A stretch of 64,000 bases of DNA from Lysobacteraceae bacterium P (GTDB lineage Bacteria; Pseudomonadota; Gammaproteobacteria; Xanthomonadales; Xanthomonadaceae): NCBI GenBank assembly GCA_005503055.1, contig SCOX01000003.1, positions 186,001 through 250,000 of the forward strand, given 5' to 3'. A model generated the notes under the pieces. It worked only from the letters and a program-made list of their open reading frames with translations, was not told the DNA's origin and did not search any database. Position numbers and translations under genes: made by a program. Positions 8,371-16,015 of this stretch are shown piece after piece (position 1 is the first letter of the stretch; each line of letters begins with the position of its first letter).

Positions 8371-8844
8371 TCATCCGGGGAGCGCATCGACCGGGAGCCC
8401 GGCGGCCAGATCGACGACGGCAGTTGCGCCGTGCGGGCTGAGCATCCGCTTGGCCTTGGCCTGGGCCGATCGCCATGCCGGCATCGCCTCGGTCAGCAAG
8501 GCGCGGCCCGCCGTCGAAATGACGATAGGGCGGCTGCGTCCCTTGTCCGGAACGCGCTCCTCGGCCCATCCCTGGTCGAGTACGAGTTGCAGGTTTCGCG
8601 TGGAGGTCGAGCGTTCCTGGTGGTTCGCGCGACCGATCTCCGCCCGGCTCGCGCCCTCCATGCGTGCGATGAGCACGAGCAGCGAAAACTGCGAGGCGTT
8701 CAGGCCGAACGGGCGCAATTCCTGGTCGAAAAGGTTGGTGAGAACGCGCGAGATGCGGCGCGTGCGCGTCATCAGGCAGTCGCCGATGACTTCGTTAACC
8801 AAGGCGTGCAGGTTCTCGGGTTTCGGCTGCGGTTTCGTCTTCAT
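8371..8844 (-). CDS. MarR-family transcriptional regulator next to the nitrilase
   Basis: The 157-aa protein has the MarR arrangement: a helical N-terminus (NLHALVNEVIGDCLMTRTRRISR), a winged helix-turn-helix around LNASQFSLLVLIARMEGASRAEIGRANHQERST, and a wing with VPDKGRSRPIVISTAG. The ATG at 8842-8844 gives normal length and leaves the palindromic operator at 8856-8871 just outside the coding region. A longer frame from 8970 would absorb the operator. It lies upstream of the nitrilase on the same strand, and matched sites precede both genes. The likely scheme is autorepression plus control of the nitrilase, with a ligand that may be the nitrile or a product. Confidence 0.85.
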   Translation of the reverse strand: MKTKPQPKPENLHALVNEVIGDCLMTRTRRISRVLTNLFDQELRPFGLNASQFSLLVLIARMEGASRAEIGRANHQERSTSTRNLQLVLDQGWAEERVPDKGRSRPIVISTAGRALLTEAMPAWRSAQAKAKRMLSPHGATAVVDLAAGLPVDALPG

Positions 8845-8855
8845 GGCGCGCACTA

Positions 8856-8871
8856 TGGTGTATATACACCA
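8856..8871. promoter_or_regulatory. Perfect palindromic operator before the MarR-type gene
   Basis: TGGTGTATATACACCA is a perfect 16-bp palindrome located 12 bp upstream of the regulator's start codon. The near copy before the nitrilase gene supports specific binding by the regulator. Confidence 0.7.
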
Positions 8872-9116
8872 CCAGGTCAACGCCCAGCGCAGACCGACCG
8901 ACGAGCGGTCGCTTGTCTGGCGGGAGGCCTCGCCTGAATGGCCGCGCGGCCCTGCAAAGGGCGACGGCAATCAGCCCTCGCCGGTCTCGCGCTTTGCGGA
9001 AACTGGCCCGTCGCAGCGCTCACAGAACGAAGTGCCGCCACGGGACCAATGCCACTCGACCGCCCGCCTGGCGCCGGATAGCCTCGGGCACTTCTGTCCC
9101 GTCGGAAAACCCGCAT

Positions 9117-11180
9117 ATGCCGTCTTCTTTGCGCCTGAGCCTTGCCATCGCGCTTGGCCTGGCTTCATCCGTTTCCCTGGCCGCCGACCGCCCGGCCGGC
9201 AAGGCCCAGCTCGGCGATTTCGGCGTCGACCTGAGCGCGCGCGATCTGTCCGTGAAGCCCGGCGACGACTTCAACTCCTACGTCAGCGGCGCGTGGCTGA
9301 AGACCTACGAACTCAAGGATTACGAGACCTCGTACGGCTCGTTCAACCAGTTGCGCGACCGCTCCGAGGAGCAGGTGCATGGTTTGATCGAGGATCTGCA
9401 GGGACGCACCGACCTGGCATCGGGCAGCAATGGCCAGAAGGTGCGCGACTACTACGCCAGCTACATGGGCCGCACCGCGCGCGACGCCGCCGGTATCGCG
9501 CCGCTGCAGCCGGTGCTCAAGCGCATCGCCGCGATCGATTCGAAGGCCGCGCTCATCGCCGCCTTCGCCAACAGCGATCTCGACGCCAGTGCGTCCCCGG
9601 TGCGCCTGGGTGTCGACCTGGACCGCAAGAACCCCGACCAGCATCTGGTGAGTCTGGGTGTCGGCGGCCTGGGCCTGCCGGACAAGGATTACTACCTCAA
9701 TCCCGATGCGCGCTTCGTCGCTATCCGCAGCGCCTACGTCGAACACATCCAGCGCATGCTCGGCTTCGCCGGCGCGGCAAACAAGGGCGATGGCAAGGCG
9801 CGCGCCGAGAAGGTGCTCGCGCTGGAGACGGCACTGGCGAAGCCGCAGTGGGACCGCGCCAAGCGCCGCGACCGCGACAAGACCTACAACGTGGCGACGT
9901 TCGCGCAGCTGCAGCAGCAGTTCCCGTCCTACGACTGGACCGCGCATCTCAAAGCGCAGGAAATGCCGCAGCCCGACCGCGTCAACGTGATCACTCCCGA
10001 CGCTGTGCAGCCGGTGCTCGACGTCATCGCCGCCACGCCGTTGCCGGTGTGGCGCGACTACCTCGCCTTCCACGCCATCGACGGCAACGCCGAACTGCTC
10101 AGCCGCGCCATCGACGACGCCTCGTTCCAGTTCAACGGCAAGGTGCTCGGCGGCCAGAAGGCGCAGAAGGACGACTGGAAGCGCGCGGTGGCGATGGTCG
10201 GCGCGAAGGAAGGCCTCGGCGACGCGGTGGGCGAGCTGTACGTCGCGCGCTACTTCAAGCCCGAGTCGAAGGCCGCCATGGACAAACTGGTCGAGAACCT
10301 GCGCGCCGCGCTGCGCCAGAACATCCAGAAGCTCGATTGGATGGGCGAAGACACCAAGGCCGAGGCCTACCGCAAGCTCTCGACCTTCCGGCCGAAGATC
10401 GGCTATCCGCAGAAGTGGACGGACTACTCCAGCGTCACCATCGCGGCCGACGACCTGGTCGGCAATGCCATCGCGATGCGCCGCTTCGATCGCGCGGACG
10501 AGAACCGCCGCGTCGGCCAGAAGACCGATCGCGACGAATGGCGCATGACGCCGCAGACCGTCAACGCGTACTACAACTCGACGTTCAACGAGATCGTCTT
10601 CCCCGCCGCGATCCTGCAGCCGCCGTTCTTCGACGTGAACGCCGATCCGGCGGTGAACTACGGCGGCATCGGCGCGGTGATCGGCCACGAAATGGGCCAC
10701 GGCTTCGACGACCAGGGCAGCAAGTCCGACTCGGCCGGCGTGCAGCGCAACTGGTGGACCGACGCCGACCGCGCGCGCTTCGACCAGCGCACCAAGGCGC
10801 TGGGCGCGCAGTACGACGCCTATTGCCCGCTGCAGGGCCAGTGCGTAAATGGCGCGCTGACGATGGGCGAGAACATCGGCGACCTGGGCGGCATCTCGAT
10901 GGCGTACACCGCCTACCGCCTGAGCCTGGGCGGAAAGCCGGCGCCGGTGATCGATGGCCTGACGGGCGACCAGCGCTTCTTCCTCGCCTTCGGTCAGATC
11001 TGGAAGGGCAAGTACCGCGACGAATCGCTGCTCACGCTGATCAAGACCAACCCGCATTCGCCCGGGATGTACCGCGCGAACGGCCCGGTGCGCAACTTCG
11101 ATCCCTGGTACAAGGCGTTCGACGTGAAGCCCGGCGATGCGCTGTACCTGGCGCCGGAACAACGCGTGCGCATCTGGTGA
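9117..11180 (+). CDS. M13-family zinc metallopeptidase (neprilysin/PepO-like)
   Basis: The 687-aa protein carries a signal peptide (MPSSLRLSLAIALGLASSVSLAA) and is expected in the periplasm or outside the cell, where this family cleaves oligopeptides. The peptidase core is intact: VNAYYNSTFNEIVFPAAIL, the zinc motif GHEMGH (His524, Glu525, His528) and the third ligand Glu585 in GENIGDLGG. The N-terminal M13 domain begins with KPGDDFNSYVSGAW, also typical. The ATG at 9117 is chosen because a signal peptide follows it directly; the frame runs open further upstream. It ends with a perfect hairpin shared with the convergent gene and is monocistronic by context. Confidence 0.92.
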   Translation: MPSSLRLSLAIALGLASSVSLAADRPAGKAQLGDFGVDLSARDLSVKPGDDFNSYVSGAWLKTYELKDYETSYGSFNQLRDRSEEQVHGLIEDLQGRTDLASGSNGQKVRDYYASYMGRTARDAAGIAPLQPVLKRIAAIDSKAALIAAFANSDLDASASPVRLGVDLDRKNPDQHLVSLGVGGLGLPDKDYYLNPDARFVAIRSAYVEHIQRMLGFAGAANKGDGKARAEKVLALETALAKPQWDRAKRRDRDKTYNVATFAQLQQQFPSYDWTAHLKAQEMPQPDRVNVITPDAVQPVLDVIAATPLPVWRDYLAFHAIDGNAELLSRAIDDASFQFNGKVLGGQKAQKDDWKRAVAMVGAKEGLGDAVGELYVARYFKPESKAAMDKLVENLRAALRQNIQKLDWMGEDTKAEAYRKLSTFRPKIGYPQKWTDYSSVTIAADDLVGNAIAMRRFDRADENRRVGQKTDRDEWRMTPQTVNAYYNSTFNEIVFPAAILQPPFFDVNADPAVNYGGIGAVIGHEMGHGFDDQGSKSDSAGVQRNWWTDADRARFDQRTKALGAQYDAYCPLQGQCVNGALTMGENIGDLGGISMAYTAYRLSLGGKPAPVIDGLTGDQRFFLAFGQIWKGKYRDESLLTLIKTNPHSPGMYRANGPVRNFDPWYKAFDVKPGDALYLAPEQRVRIW

Positions 11181-11186
11181 CGGACC

Positions 11187-11222
11187 TGCGACGCGGCGGA
11201 GCGCGTTCTCCGCCGCGTCGCA
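11187..11222. terminator. Perfect 15-bp stem between convergent genes
   Basis: TGCGACGCGGCGGAG (11187-11201) is the exact complement of 11208-11222 with a 6-base loop. It separates the M13 peptidase gene from the convergent PP-loop gene and probably stops transcription from both sides, though no long T-run follows. Confidence 0.65.
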
Positions 11223-11245
11223 TCTCGGTGTCTTCGTAGATCCGG

Positions 11246-12115
11246 TCAGGTTCCGCGCAGGTCCGGTGCAGGCGGACGACGGTCTGCGCGATCGCCGCGC
11301 AAGACGGCGCGCAGGCGCCGCAATGGCGACTTCAGCGGCAGCGCAAGCCGACGATAGAAGAACGACAGCACGCGTCGCGAGCCCGGGACGCGGCGCGCCA
11401 GGCCCTCTTCGATGGTGTACACGCAGGGCGCGCACACGCCGCAGGGCCGACCGCGCACCGGTGTGTGGCAGAACCAGGTCATCTCCATGATCTCGCTCCA
11501 GCCCGCCGCTTGCGCCTGGCGCCCGACCTCGACCTTGTCGACCCAGAACAACGGGAAGCTGAAGCAGCCGAAGAGCGTGAACTCGACGGACGGCGCGCGC
11601 GCGGGATCCACGCGCACGCTGCGAAAGCCGCCGGCATGATCGAACTCCACCGCGCGCGTGCGCAGCAGCGCCTGCACCTTGTCGTCGACGTGGACGCCCA
11701 GTTCCATATCCCGCAGGCCGTGTTGCCTGCAGAACGCCGGCAGCCACGCATACTGGCTGCCGATGAAAGAACGCCTGCGGATTTCGCGCAGCGCGTCGGC
11801 GATGTCCGCATCCACCGCGATATCGGGAACCGCCGCCTTGCGAATCGGCGCCAGCAGATCGCGCGTGTGCGGGTGGTCATCGCGCAGCCGCTCGGCGATT
11901 CGCGCCATCGTCGCCAGTTCTATGTCGGTGGAAGGCCGCGTCGGATCCTCGATGTAATAAGGCACGACCGGGACGCGATGCAGCAGCAACAGCTGCAACA
12001 GGCGGAACGTGGAGTCCCAGCCTCCGGTCCACAGCAGGTTGACACCGACATCGTCGGCGCTGACGCGCGATGCTTGCATCGAACAGGGCATTCCCGTCGG
12101 CGATCGCGATGGCAT
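11246..12115 (-). CDS. QueC-like PP-loop ATPase family protein
   Basis: The 289-aa protein begins its fold with LLWTGGWDSTFRLLQLL, a variant of the SGGxDS PP-loop that binds ATP pyrophosphate in QueC and related adenylating enzymes. Near the C-terminus it has C-x8-C-x2-C-x2-C (CHTPVRGRPCGVCAPC), the same spacing as the zinc site of 7-cyano-7-deazaguanine synthase QueC. Other QueC partners (QueD, QueE, TGT) are absent and the central part does not look like housekeeping QueC, so a substrate other than preQ0 precursors is likely. The start is uncertain; ATG at 12113-12115 or an internal ATG (12079) are both possible. It is divergent from the oxidase/VOC/aminotransferase operon, 281 bp apart. 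Confidence 0.72.
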   Translation of the reverse strand: MPSRSPTGMPCSMQASRVSADDVGVNLLWTGGWDSTFRLLQLLLLHRVPVVPYYIEDPTRPSTDIELATMARIAERLRDDHPHTRDLLAPIRKAAVPDIAVDADIADALREIRRRSFIGSQYAWLPAFCRQHGLRDMELGVHVDDKVQALLRTRAVEFDHAGGFRSVRVDPARAPSVEFTLFGCFSFPLFWVDKVEVGRQAQAAGWSEIMEMTWFCHTPVRGRPCGVCAPCVYTIEEGLARRVPGSRRVLSFFYRRLALPLKSPLRRLRAVLRGDRADRRPPAPDLRGT

Positions 12116-12396
12116 GAGCGATCTTCACACGCAGCCTCGCACGCGCTTCGTAAAGGAAGATGAATCGTGGCTGTTGGCGAAGCAAGATGAATGCGCGCGG
12201 ATGTGAAGCGAATCTTCGCAAACGTGACGGACATCGACGATAAGGCTGAATTCGCAGCGAAAACGAGACATGCGGGTCAAGGTGAAGTGAACCTTGCCAT
12301 GATTCCTTGCGGGTATGCTCCAGCCGAATTTCGTGATTCGTTCCCTCCACGCCGCCATAGCGATATCGCGCAGCGGCCCTCAATCGGACTGGATGA
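12116..12396. other. AT-richer divergent promoter region
   Basis: These 281 bp are visibly poorer in GC than the flanks and separate the PP-loop gene from the HDO operon. They contain CAAGGT (12278-12283) facing ACCTTG (12291-12296), an inverted repeat with a 7-bp spacer. Two copies of AAGATGAAT also occur (about 12158 and 12185). No gene is supported here. Confidence 0.4.
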
Positions 12397-13176
12397 ATGT
12401 CATTGGAAAACAGCCTGAGCCCGCTCGCCGCGCCATCGCTTCCCGTTATCGAGATGCACACGGGAGAATGGGACAGGCGAACGTTCTGGGAGTTCGCCGA
12501 TGCAGCCAAGGCGGCGACCGAGGCGCTGGCGGCACAGAAGATGAAGGCGCTCGAAGGCATGCCCGTCGAGGCGCTGCGCCAGTTCTGCACGCAATACCGC
12601 TTCTTCACCATCGAGTACATCAGCGACCTAGCGTTGCTGCTGGCGAAGCTTCCATTCGGTGGCCTGCGCAGCCTGCTCAGCCAGATCCTGTCGGAGGAGT
12701 TGGGCGAAGGCGATGCATCGCGCGCGCACCCGGAGATCTACGATCGCTTCCTCGCCAGCATCGAGGTGCCGCGCGAGCGGCTCGACCAGGGCTTGGCGGC
12801 GAACCGCAAGATCCTTGGCGCGCTGACCGCGCAGCTGTGGCGCCGCGATCCCGCGTTTGGTGTGGGGCTGCGCGGTATGGGCGGCGAATGCCTGTGCCAG
12901 ACGTATCTGTCGGTTATGTTCGAGCACCTGCGGCTGCATCCGTATATGCAGGAAAACACCGACCGCATCGATTGGGAGTTCTGGACCATCCATACCGGCG
13001 AAGAGGACATCGTCCACGGCGAGCTCACCCGCGCGGCCATCGATCGTTACATCCAGGAGGAACCCGGTGCGTTGCCGGACCTCGCGCAGGGATACGAGCG
13101 CAGCATCACCGCGTGGAATCAGTTCTGGCAGAACATTTTCGACGCGTGCCTGCCGAAGCAGCGGGCCGTGTCGTGA
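12397..13176 (+). CDS. Haem-oxygenase-like diiron oxidase (HDO) family protein
   Basis: This 259-aa all-helical protein has the signature of iron-containing redox enzymes of the HDO superfamily, which use a diiron site for N-oxygenation, C-C cleavage or similar chemistry. Candidate ligands are Glu101 in SEELGEGD, His111 in RAHPEIYDRF, Glu164 in GGECLCQTY and the H-x3-E-x3-H helix HTGEEDIVH (His199, Glu203, His207). That is the full three-His, three-carboxylate set. The stop codon overlaps the GTG start of the next gene by four bases, so it is translationally coupled to the VOC protein. The substrate is unknown; an amino acid or amine would fit the downstream aminotransferase. Confidence 0.75.
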   Translation: MSLENSLSPLAAPSLPVIEMHTGEWDRRTFWEFADAAKAATEALAAQKMKALEGMPVEALRQFCTQYRFFTIEYISDLALLLAKLPFGGLRSLLSQILSEELGEGDASRAHPEIYDRFLASIEVPRERLDQGLAANRKILGALTAQLWRRDPAFGVGLRGMGGECLCQTYLSVMFEHLRLHPYMQENTDRIDWEFWTIHTGEEDIVHGELTRAAIDRYIQEEPGALPDLAQGYERSITAWNQFWQNIFDACLPKQRAVS

Positions 13177-13589
13177 GCATCGCCCAGTTTCATCTCGCCT
13201 TCCCCGTGCGCGACCTCGACGAGGCGCGCCACTTCTACGGCGACGTCATCGGTTGCCCCAAGGGCCGCAGCGACGTGTCGTACCAGGACTTCGACTTCTT
13301 CGGCCATCACCTCGTCGCCCACATCGCCGCCGACGGCTCGCCGCTGCAGGCCGGTCGGTTCGATGGCGAAGCGGTGCCGGTGCCGCATTTCGGCATGAAC
13401 CTCGGCCGCGAGGCGTGGGAGACGCTCGCCATGCGATTGAAGGAAGCGGGCGTCGCGTTCCAGGAGGAGCCGCATCTGCGTCTGAAGGGCAAGCCCGGCC
13501 AGCACGTGACGATGTTCTTCTTCGATCCGTCGGGAAACGCGCTGGAGTTCAAGTCATTCGACGATCCCGAACAGACCTTCATTCCCTGA
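13173..13589 (+). CDS. VOC-family (glyoxalase/dioxygenase fold) protein
   Basis: The 138-aa protein shows paired beta-alpha-beta-beta-beta modules of the vicinal oxygen chelate fold. Metal-ligand candidates are the first-strand His in FHLAFPVRDLDEARHFY, a His in DFFGHHLVAHIA, and the last-strand Glu in SGNALEFKSF. The Arg/Asp/Tyr pattern VRDLDEARHFYGDVIG is characteristic of glyoxalase-like and dioxygenase-like members. The start is a GTG at 13173 that overlaps the stop of the upstream diiron gene (GTGA), which fixes it with good confidence. The reaction is not predictable, but the coupling argues that it acts on the HDO product or protects it. Confidence 0.8.
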   Translation: MSIAQFHLAFPVRDLDEARHFYGDVIGCPKGRSDVSYQDFDFFGHHLVAHIAADGSPLQAGRFDGEAVPVPHFGMNLGREAWETLAMRLKEAGVAFQEEPHLRLKGKPGQHVTMFFFDPSGNALEFKSFDDPEQTFIP

Positions 13590-13600
13590 GGGGCAATCCG

Positions 13601-14974
13601 ATGCGCGAAGCGCGCACTGCCGGCACCGGCGACGCATCATCACCGTCGGCCGCGCGCCGCGACGATCGCGCGCACGTGTTGCACTCGTGGTCGGCCATCG
13701 AGGGCAACGACCCCACCATCGTCGTCGGGGCGCAAGGTTCGTACTTCTGGGACGAGAACGGTCGTCGTTGGCTCGACTTCTCCAGCCAGCTCGTCAACGT
13801 CAACGTCGGCCACCAGCATCCGCGCATGGTCGCCGCGATCAAGGCGCAGGCCGAGCAGCTGTCCACGATCGCGCCGTACCACGCCAACGCGGCGACGAGC
13901 GAAGCCGCGCGCCTCATCGCCGAGGTCGCCCCGGGCGATCTCAGCCGCGTGTTCTTCACCAACGGTGGAGCGGAAGCGATCGAGAACGCGATCCGCATGG
14001 CACGCCTGCACACGGGCCGGCACAAGGTGCTCACGGCCTATCGCAGTTACCACGGCGCGACCGCTGGCGCGATCACGGCATCGGGCGATCCGCGGCGCTG
14101 GCCGTCGGAGCCGGGCGCGCCGGGGTTCGCGCGCTTCTGGGGGCCGTATCCCTACCGGTCGGCATTCCATTCCAGCGACGTCGCGCAGGAATGCGAGCGC
14201 GCGCTGGCGCACCTGGCCGACACGATCATGGTCGAAGGCCCGCACACGATCGCCGCGATCGTGCTCGAAAGCGTGGTCGGCGGAAACGGCATCCTCGTGC
14301 CGCCGGACGGTTACCTGCAAGGCGTGCGGGAGCTGTGCGACGAGCACGGAATCGTGATGGTCGCCGACGAGGTGATGGCCGGGTTCGGCCGCTGCGGCGA
14401 GTGGTTCGCGATCGACCGCTGGCGGGTGGTGCCCGACCTCATCACCTTCGCCAAGGGCGTCAACTCCGGCTACGTTCCGCTGGGGGGCGTGATCATGCGC
14501 GATGCGATCGCGGCGAGTTTCGCCACGCGCGCCTATCCCGGCGGACTGACCTATTCGGGCCACCCGCTCGCGTGCGCGGCGGCGGTAGCGTGCATCGGCA
14601 TCTACCGCGAGGAGTCGCTCGTCGAACGCGCGCGCGCGCTGGGCGACACGGTGATCGGTCCTGCGCTGCATCAGATGCGTGCGACGCATCCTTCGATCGG
14701 CGATGTGCGCGGCCTCGGCGCGTTCTGGGCGGTCGAACTGGTGCGCGACCGCACCACCCGTGAACCGCTGGTACCGTTCAACGCAACCGGAGCGGCCAAT
14801 GCGCCGATGGCGGAATTCGCAGCGCAGTGCAAGCGCCTGGGGCTGTGGCCATTCGTCGTCGCCAATCGGCTGCACGTCGTGCCGCCGTTGAACATCGACG
14901 AGGCGGACCTGCGCGCGGGCCTGGCGATCATCGACGAAGCGTTGCACGTCGCCGATCGACATTGCGTGGAATAG
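13601..14974 (+). CDS. Class III pyridoxal-phosphate aminotransferase
   Basis: This 457-aa protein belongs to the fold-type I, class III aminotransferases (omega-amino acid, taurine or GABA type). Visible signatures are the YFWDENGRRWLDFSSQLVNVNVGH entry region (given in part), FFTNGGAEAIENAIRMAR for phosphate binding, YRSYHGAT, the Asp in VMVADEVMAGFGR, and Lys285 in TFAKGVNSGYVPLGG, the PLP Schiff-base lysine. The C-terminal small domain is complete. It follows the VOC gene by 11 bp and is the last gene of a three-gene operon, ending 12 bp from a convergent efflux gene. The natural amino donor or acceptor is unknown; the partners suggest a small-molecule pathway. Confidence 0.88.
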   Translation: MREARTAGTGDASSPSAARRDDRAHVLHSWSAIEGNDPTIVVGAQGSYFWDENGRRWLDFSSQLVNVNVGHQHPRMVAAIKAQAEQLSTIAPYHANAATSEAARLIAEVAPGDLSRVFFTNGGAEAIENAIRMARLHTGRHKVLTAYRSYHGATAGAITASGDPRRWPSEPGAPGFARFWGPYPYRSAFHSSDVAQECERALAHLADTIMVEGPHTIAAIVLESVVGGNGILVPPDGYLQGVRELCDEHGIVMVADEVMAGFGRCGEWFAIDRWRVVPDLITFAKGVNSGYVPLGGVIMRDAIAASFATRAYPGGLTYSGHPLACAAAVACIGIYREESLVERARALGDTVIGPALHQMRATHPSIGDVRGLGAFWAVELVRDRTTREPLVPFNATGAANAPMAEFAAQCKRLGLWPFVVANRLHVVPPLNIDEADLRAGLAIIDEALHVADRHCVE

Positions 14975-14986
14975 CGACGCAGCCCC

Positions 14987-16015
14987 TCAATCCTGCACGC
15001 GGACCGTGGCCGACATGCCCGGGCGCAGGGCGACGAGCCGGTCCGGCGCGCCCATCAGTGCGATGCGCACCGGTACGCGCTGCACGACGCGGGTGAAGTT
15101 GCCGGTCGCGTTGTCGGGCGGCAACAACGCGAACTGTGCGCCGCTTGCGGGCGACAGGCTCTCCACGCGTCCGCGGAAGGCGGCGCCGGGAACGGCATCG
15201 ATCGCAACGTCCACGGGCGCACCCAAGCGCATGCCTTCGAGCTGCGTTTCCTTGAAGTTCGCCACCACCCACAGTTCCGGCGGTACCAGGCCGATCAGTG
15301 GCGTTCCGGCCTTCACGTACTGGCCGGGTCGCGCAGCGCGTTCGCTCACGCGGCCATCGACCGGCGCACGCACGAAGGTGCTGTCCAGATCGATCTGCGC
15401 CAGCGTCACGTTCGCACGCGCGGCATCGATGTCGGCCAGCAATTGCGGGCGCTGGCTCTCCAGGACCTCGATGCGCTGATGTGCGGCGACCAGGTTGGCC
15501 TGCATCTCGGCGACGCGGGAGGTCGCGGCCTGCGCCGTGGACGCGAGTTGGTCGAACTGCGAGGCGGCGATCAACTGGTCGCCCGCCAGCTGCTCCGCGC
15601 GAACGGCGTCGCGGCCGGCGCGCCCCGCTTCCGTCGACGCTTCGCCCACTGCGGCCTGCGCCTGGCGCACGACGGCGCGCTGGAGTTGCACCTGCGCCTC
15701 GAGGTTGCCCACCGCTGCCTTGCGTGCCGCCAACGCGGCCCGGGCCTGTTCCAGGCGCGCTCGAAAATCGCGGTCATCGATGCGGAACAGCAGATCGCCA
15801 GCCTTCACCGTCTGGTTGTCGCGCACCATCACGCGTGTGACGTGGCCGGAGACCTTGGGGCTGATCTGGGTGACATCGCCGCGCACGTAGGCGTTATCGG
15901 TGTAATGGCGATCCCAGCCCTGCACGAGGCCTCCCGGCGACAGCGTGGTGCCGACCGCGGCGGTCGCCAGCACGGCCGCGGCAAGACCGGCCAGGGTGGA
16001 AGTTCGAAGTTTCAT
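14987..16015 (-). CDS. HlyD/EmrA-type membrane fusion protein
   Basis: The 342-aa protein is the periplasmic adaptor of a tripartite efflux pump. It has one N-terminal membrane segment, then a biotinyl-lipoyl-like half (DNAYVRGDVTQISPKVSGHV), a coiled-coil hairpin rich in Ala, Gln and Arg (about residues 90-195), and the returning half RAPVDGRVSERAARPGQYV. A beta-barrel domain with VVANFKETQLEGM and VDVAIDAVPG closes it. The ATG at 16013-16015 overlaps the stop of the upstream MFS gene by four bases. Together they make an EmrAB-like pump for hydrophobic compounds; an outer-membrane channel must come from elsewhere. Confidence 0.9.
   Translation of the reverse strand: MKLRTSTLAGLAAAVLATAAVGTTLSPGGLVQGWDRHYTDNAYVRGDVTQISPKVSGHVTRVMVRDNQTVKAGDLLFRIDDRDFRARLEQARAALAARKAAVGNLEAQVQLQRAVVRQAQAAVGEASTEAGRAGRDAVRAEQLAGDQLIAASQFDQLASTAQAATSRVAEMQANLVAAHQRIEVLESQRPQLLADIDAARANVTLAQIDLDSTFVRAPVDGRVSERAARPGQYVKAGTPLIGLVPPELWVVANFKETQLEGMRLGAPVDVAIDAVPGAAFRGRVESLSPASGAQFALLPPDNATGNFTRVVQRVPVRIALMGAPDRLVALRPGMSATVRVQD

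Noticed and set aside
9165-11747. An 860-codon minus-strand open frame opposite the M13 peptidase
   Set aside because: There is no family motif and it conflicts with a zinc metallopeptidase with intact HExxH, and with the terminator hairpin at 11187-11222.
11246-12115. A Qat-type defence system
   Set aside because: The QueC-like gene recalls QatC, but no QatA ATPase, QatB or TatD-like QatD gene is adjacent.
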